This document shows, one piece after another, positions 11,714-14,642 of a stretch of 14,642 nucleotides of DNA. Made by a program: the position numbers and the translations under genes. The DNA is taken from the NCBI GenBank assembly GCA_035628595.1, contig DASPJN010000241.1:1-14642 (forward strand), given 5' to 3'. Source of the DNA: Chryseosolibacter sp035628595 (GTDB lineage: Bacteria > Bacteroidota > Bacteroidia > Cytophagales > Cyclobacteriaceae). The notes under the pieces were generated by a model, which was not told the DNA's origin, did no database searches, and saw nothing but the letters and a program-made list of their open reading frames with translations. The first letter of the stretch is position 1; each line of letters begins with the position of its first letter.

Positions 11714-13950
11714 CTATGACGATAAAACTACTGACCGCTGCGTTATTGCTGGCAAACATCGCTGCTCAGGCACAGCAGATAAATATTCACGGCACCGTAA
11801 AAGATGCAGAAACACGCCAACCCTTGCTCGCCGCGACGATCTATGCTCCGGAAATAAAACATGGAACTGTGACTGATGAAAACGGAAACTTTACTTTGGC
11901 TATTCCGAAAGAAAAAATCGGCACATCCCGGCTGATCGTTTCGTTCATCGGATACATCAACGATACCATTCAACTTTCTGCAAAACAAAACCGTTATGTC
12001 ATCTCCTTACGCGCCGACGTAAATGCCCTACAGGAAGTCGTGGTTGTTTCTGCGACAATGAAAGAAGTATCGAAGATGGATTCGCCTATTCCAGTCGAGA
12101 TCTATACGCCTGCCTTATTTTATAAAAATCCATCGCCAAGTATTTTTGAATCGCTGGGAATGGTGAACGGCGTGCAGCCACAACTTAATTGCAACGTGTG
12201 TAATACCGGTGACATTCACATCAACGGTATGGAAGGACCGTACACCATGGTGCTCATTGATGGGATGCCAATCGTGAGCAGTCTTTCAACTGTATACGGG
12301 TTATCAGGGATACCGAACAGCATGGTGAAACGAATTGAGGTAGTGAAAGGGCCCACATCAACACTATACGGATCAGAAGCTGTGGGTGGTCTCATCAACA
12401 TCATCACCAAGGAACCAGCGACATCCGCCCGGTTACAAACTGACATCTCAGCCACAACGTTGCAGGAATACAATGCAGACCTGTCGACCAAATGGAAAGT
12501 TAAAAATGCTCAGGCGCTGCTCGGAATAAACTATTTCAACTTTAACAATAAGATCGATATCAACGACGACAACTTCACAGATATCACACAGCAAAACCGT
12601 ATTTCATTATTCAACAAGTGGGACTTCCATCGTAAGGAGAACCGCACAGCATCGATAGCCGCGCGTTATATTTATGAAGACCGATGGGGCGGAGAATTAC
12701 AATGGAGTCGACAGTATCGGGGAAGCGGTGAGATTTACGGTGAATCGATCTTTACCAATCGCGCGGAGTTTATCGGTAGTTACCAGCTTCCTGTTAAAGA
12801 AAAAATCACCTTTGATTATTCATACAATTATCATTTGCAAGACTCGTATTACGGGCACGTAAAGTATCTCGCCGACCAGCATGTCGCATTTGCTCAGTTA
12901 AGACTCGATAAGAAGATCGGCGCGCATGATCTCTTAGTTGGCATGCCCTTCCGATTTGTGCGTTACGATGATAACACGCCGGGCACTTCTTCCGAAGATC
13001 TGACCAATCCATCAAATCGTCCGATGCAAACCTACTTACCAGGATTATTCGTTCAGGACGAAATCGCATTTAGTGAGAAGTTTACGATGCTGACAGGATT
13101 GCGTTATGACCGACACAACCATCATGGGAACATCTTTTCACCTCGTTTAAGCTTTAAAGTTTCGCCCAACAAAAACAACACCTTCCGTCTAAGTACCGGA
13201 AATGGTTTCAGGGTTGTAAACCTGTTTACTGAAGACCACGCAGCACTCACAGGGTCAAGAAAAGTTGTCATCGCAAATGAGCTTCGCCCTGAAGAGTCAT
13301 GGAATGTTAATTTAAACTATGCCACGAACATTCAGCACGCCGAAGGATACGTGGGCATTGACGCGAGCTTGTTCTATACTTATTTTACTAATAAGATCAT
13401 GGGCGATTTTCACTCGGCACCCGACTCGATAATTTATGATAACCTGAATGGACACGCAATATCAAAAGGTATTACGGTCAATACAGACATCGCCTTTACA
13501 AATGGGCTGAAGTTTATTGCGGGCGTAACCATTATGGATGTTTACCAGGTGGAAAAAAATGAACAACAAAATGATATCCGTACGCCGCAACTTTTCGCTC
13601 CTTCGGTTTCCGGAACTTATTCGATCAGCTATAGCCTTGACAAATATGGTTTGAACTTTGACCTAACTGGAAGGGTCAACGGCCCCATGCACCTGCCAAC
13701 ATCACCCGAGAATGGCGATTATCGTCCGTCAAAATCACCGTGGTACAACATTATGAACATACAGGCAACGAAAGTTTACGGCAGCGGTCTCGAGATTTAC
13801 GCAGGTATCAAAAACCTGATGAATTTCATTCCGGATGATCCGCTGTTTTACACGCAGGATCCTTTCGCAGAACAGTTCGACACAACGTATAACTACGCGC
13901 CTGTCCAGGGCCTGAAAGGCTTCGCTGGCATCAGGTATACGATACAATAA
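11710..13950 (+). CDS. TonB-dependent outer-membrane receptor, probably for metal (Mn/Fe) uptake
   Basis: This 746-aa outer-membrane transporter is energised by TonB. It has a signal peptide (MTMTIKLLTAALLLANIAAQA), a CarboxypepD_reg-like beta-sandwich (about 24-105, INIHGTVKDAETRQPLLAAT), a plug (about 115-235) with the family signatures MVLIDGMPIV, IEVVKGPTSTLYGSEAVGG and LINIITK, then a 22-strand-type barrel to the terminus GIRYTIQ. Unusually, the plug contains CNVC (Cys161, Cys164) just before TGDIHINGM, a possible metal or disulfide site; I believe it is shared by a Bacteroidetes subfamily. ATG at 11710 overlaps the regulator's TGA, and mntH follows after 6 nt, so all three are co-transcribed. 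This supports delivery of the metal, perhaps as a chelate, to the periplasm for the Nramp transporter. Automated annotation would probably say 'ferrienterochelin/colicin receptor'; the neighbours argue for manganese instead. TonB/ExbBD are not in the window. Confidence 0.92.
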   Translation: MTMTIKLLTAALLLANIAAQAQQINIHGTVKDAETRQPLLAATIYAPEIKHGTVTDENGNFTLAIPKEKIGTSRLIVSFIGYINDTIQLSAKQNRYVISLRADVNALQEVVVVSATMKEVSKMDSPIPVEIYTPALFYKNPSPSIFESLGMVNGVQPQLNCNVCNTGDIHINGMEGPYTMVLIDGMPIVSSLSTVYGLSGIPNSMVKRIEVVKGPTSTLYGSEAVGGLINIITKEPATSARLQTDISATTLQEYNADLSTKWKVKNAQALLGINYFNFNNKIDINDDNFTDITQQNRISLFNKWDFHRKENRTASIAARYIYEDRWGGELQWSRQYRGSGEIYGESIFTNRAEFIGSYQLPVKEKITFDYSYNYHLQDSYYGHVKYLADQHVAFAQLRLDKKIGAHDLLVGMPFRFVRYDDNTPGTSSEDLTNPSNRPMQTYLPGLFVQDEIAFSEKFTMLTGLRYDRHNHHGNIFSPRLSFKVSPNKNNTFRLSTGNGFRVVNLFTEDHAALTGSRKVVIANELRPEESWNVNLNYATNIQHAEGYVGIDASLFYTYFTNKIMGDFHSAPDSIIYDNLNGHAISKGITVNTDIAFTNGLKFIAGVTIMDVYQVEKNEQQNDIRTPQLFAPSVSGTYSISYSLDKYGLNFDLTGRVNGPMHLPTSPENGDYRPSKSPWYNIMNIQATKVYGSGLEIYAGIKNLMNFIPDDPLFYTQDPFAEQFDTTYNYAPVQGLKGFAGIRYTIQ

Positions 13951-13956
13951 TTCATC

Positions 13957-14642
13957 ATGAACAGGCAAACCGTTTCCCATAAATCACTGAGCGAGGTTCA
14001 TGGATCAATTGATGCAACCAACAAAAGAGGATGGCGCAAAGTACTCGCTTTTCTTGGTCCGGCGTACCTTGTAAGCGTAGGCTACATGGACCCGGGAAAC
14101 TGGGCGACTGACATTGCTGGCGGAAGCCAGTTTGGCTATACATTACTATGGGTACTACTGATGTCGAATATGATGGCGTTGCTATTGCAAAGCCTGAGCG
14201 CGCGGCTTGGTATTGTACGACAACTTGATCTTGCCCAGGCGTCACGAAGCACATACAAATCAGGAGTCAATTATGCGTTGTGGTTCTTGGCCGAGATTGC
14301 CATTGCTGCGTGTGACCTGGCTGAAGTGTTGGGGATGGCGATCGGTTTACAATTACTCTTTGGTCTGCCGCTGATCTGGGGTGTAACGCTCACGGTATTG
14401 GACACGCTCTTGCTCCTGCTGCTTCACAGTTATGGCATGCGAAAGATCGAGCTATTTATCATTGGACTAGTAGGAATAATCGGCGGCGCTTTTCTCATCG
14501 AAATGGTGCTCGCCAAGCCGGATGTGGGTGATCTTATAGTAGGCTTTATTCCATCGTTGCCCAATGATCAGGCCTTGTACATTGCGATTGGTATCATCGG
14601 GGCAACCGTGATGCCGCACAATCTATACCTCCACTCCTCTCT
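13957..14642 (+). CDS. mntH: Nramp-family divalent metal/proton symporter (3' end outside window)
   Basis: This inner-membrane transporter couples proton entry to uptake of Mn2+ (and Fe2+). 228 residues are visible. The metal-site motifs are intact: DPGN in TM1 (Asp45, Pro46, Gly47, Asn48, within GYMDPGNWATDIAGG) and ATVMPHNLYLHS in TM6 (Ala216, Met219, Pro220, His221), matching the Ala/Met metal ligands of structurally known Nramp proteins. Hydrophobic helices between are clear (about 60-82, 105-135, 138-158, 164-184). The N-terminus is a hydrophilic 25-residue tail. It starts 6 nt after the receptor gene stop, so it is the third gene of the regulator-receptor-transporter operon. The gene continues past the window end, and further operon members cannot be judged. 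Nramp identity is very secure; Mn as main cargo is inferred from the MntR-like regulator. Confidence 0.95.
   Translation, partial: MNRQTVSHKSLSEVHGSIDATNKRGWRKVLAFLGPAYLVSVGYMDPGNWATDIAGGSQFGYTLLWVLLMSNMMALLLQSLSARLGIVRQLDLAQASRSTYKSGVNYALWFLAEIAIAACDLAEVLGMAIGLQLLFGLPLIWGVTLTVLDTLLLLLLHSYGMRKIELFIIGLVGIIGGAFLIEMVLAKPDVGDLIVGFIPSLPNDQALYIAIGIIGATVMPHNLYLHSS

Noticed and set aside
13955..14254. Minus-strand open frame over the start of the Nramp gene
   Set aside because: The plus strand carries the invariant DPGN motif and clear transmembrane helices; the antisense frame has no recognisable features.
1..14642. Mobile element, prophage, CRISPR or defence island
   Set aside because: No transposase, integrase, terminal inverted repeats, regularly spaced repeats or defence-type domains were seen; all genes look like chromosomal housekeeping, sensing or transport genes.

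Overview
The window reads as an ordinary chromosomal stretch from a Bacteroidetes bacterium, most likely of the Cytophagales. The evidence is the recurrent TAnnTTTG-type -7 promoter boxes, the weak Shine-Dalgarno signals, a Bacteroidetes-style ParE N-terminus, a TonB-dependent receptor with a CarboxypepD_reg-like N-terminal domain, and a many-PAS histidine kinase paired with a single-domain response regulator. The genus cannot be fixed from the sequence. I see no rRNA, tRNA, CRISPR array, transposase or phage gene. The window starts inside parE and ends inside an Nramp (mntH) gene.

Left part (1-4.75 kb). On the minus strand lie a 3'-truncated parE (topoisomerase IV subunit B) and a small four-helix membrane protein, with a hairpin between them. 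Divergent from these are a di-iron membrane hydroxylase closely resembling alkylglycerol monooxygenase and, overlapping it by 23 nt, a small BamE/SmpA-like lipoprotein. A 362-bp non-coding gap follows. It holds a tandem 22-bp AT-rich repeat, a cluster of DnaA-box-like words, a parS-like palindrome and a promoter for a 3-hydroxybutyryl-CoA dehydrogenase. That gene converges on mscL.

Middle part (4.75-10.9 kb). A 929-aa histidine kinase with five PAS domains overlaps a CheY-like receiver gene, forming a two-component pair without a DNA-binding output. The receiver gene ends 2 nt from the stop codon of a convergent DUF3108 exported protein. Next comes dapD (lysine/diaminopimelate synthesis), also on the minus strand, and divergent from it a GT-B-fold glycosyltransferase.

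Right part (10.9-14.64 kb). This is the most coherent unit: a tightly packed plus-strand operon of a DtxR/MntR-family metalloregulator, a TonB-dependent outer-membrane receptor (ATGA stop/start overlap) and an Nramp metal/proton symporter (6-nt gap). A perfect inverted repeat (TTTAGA-CCAA-TCTAAA) sits between the -33 and -7 regions of its promoter and is the probable operator. The regulator has a Mn-type ligand pattern (Glu where DtxR has Cys102), so I read the operon as manganese uptake across both membranes with metal-dependent autorepression. That conclusion is inferred from motifs and context. I found nothing that is clearly a new biological system. The points most worth checking are this operon with its operator and the origin-like intergenic region at 3.08-3.44 kb.
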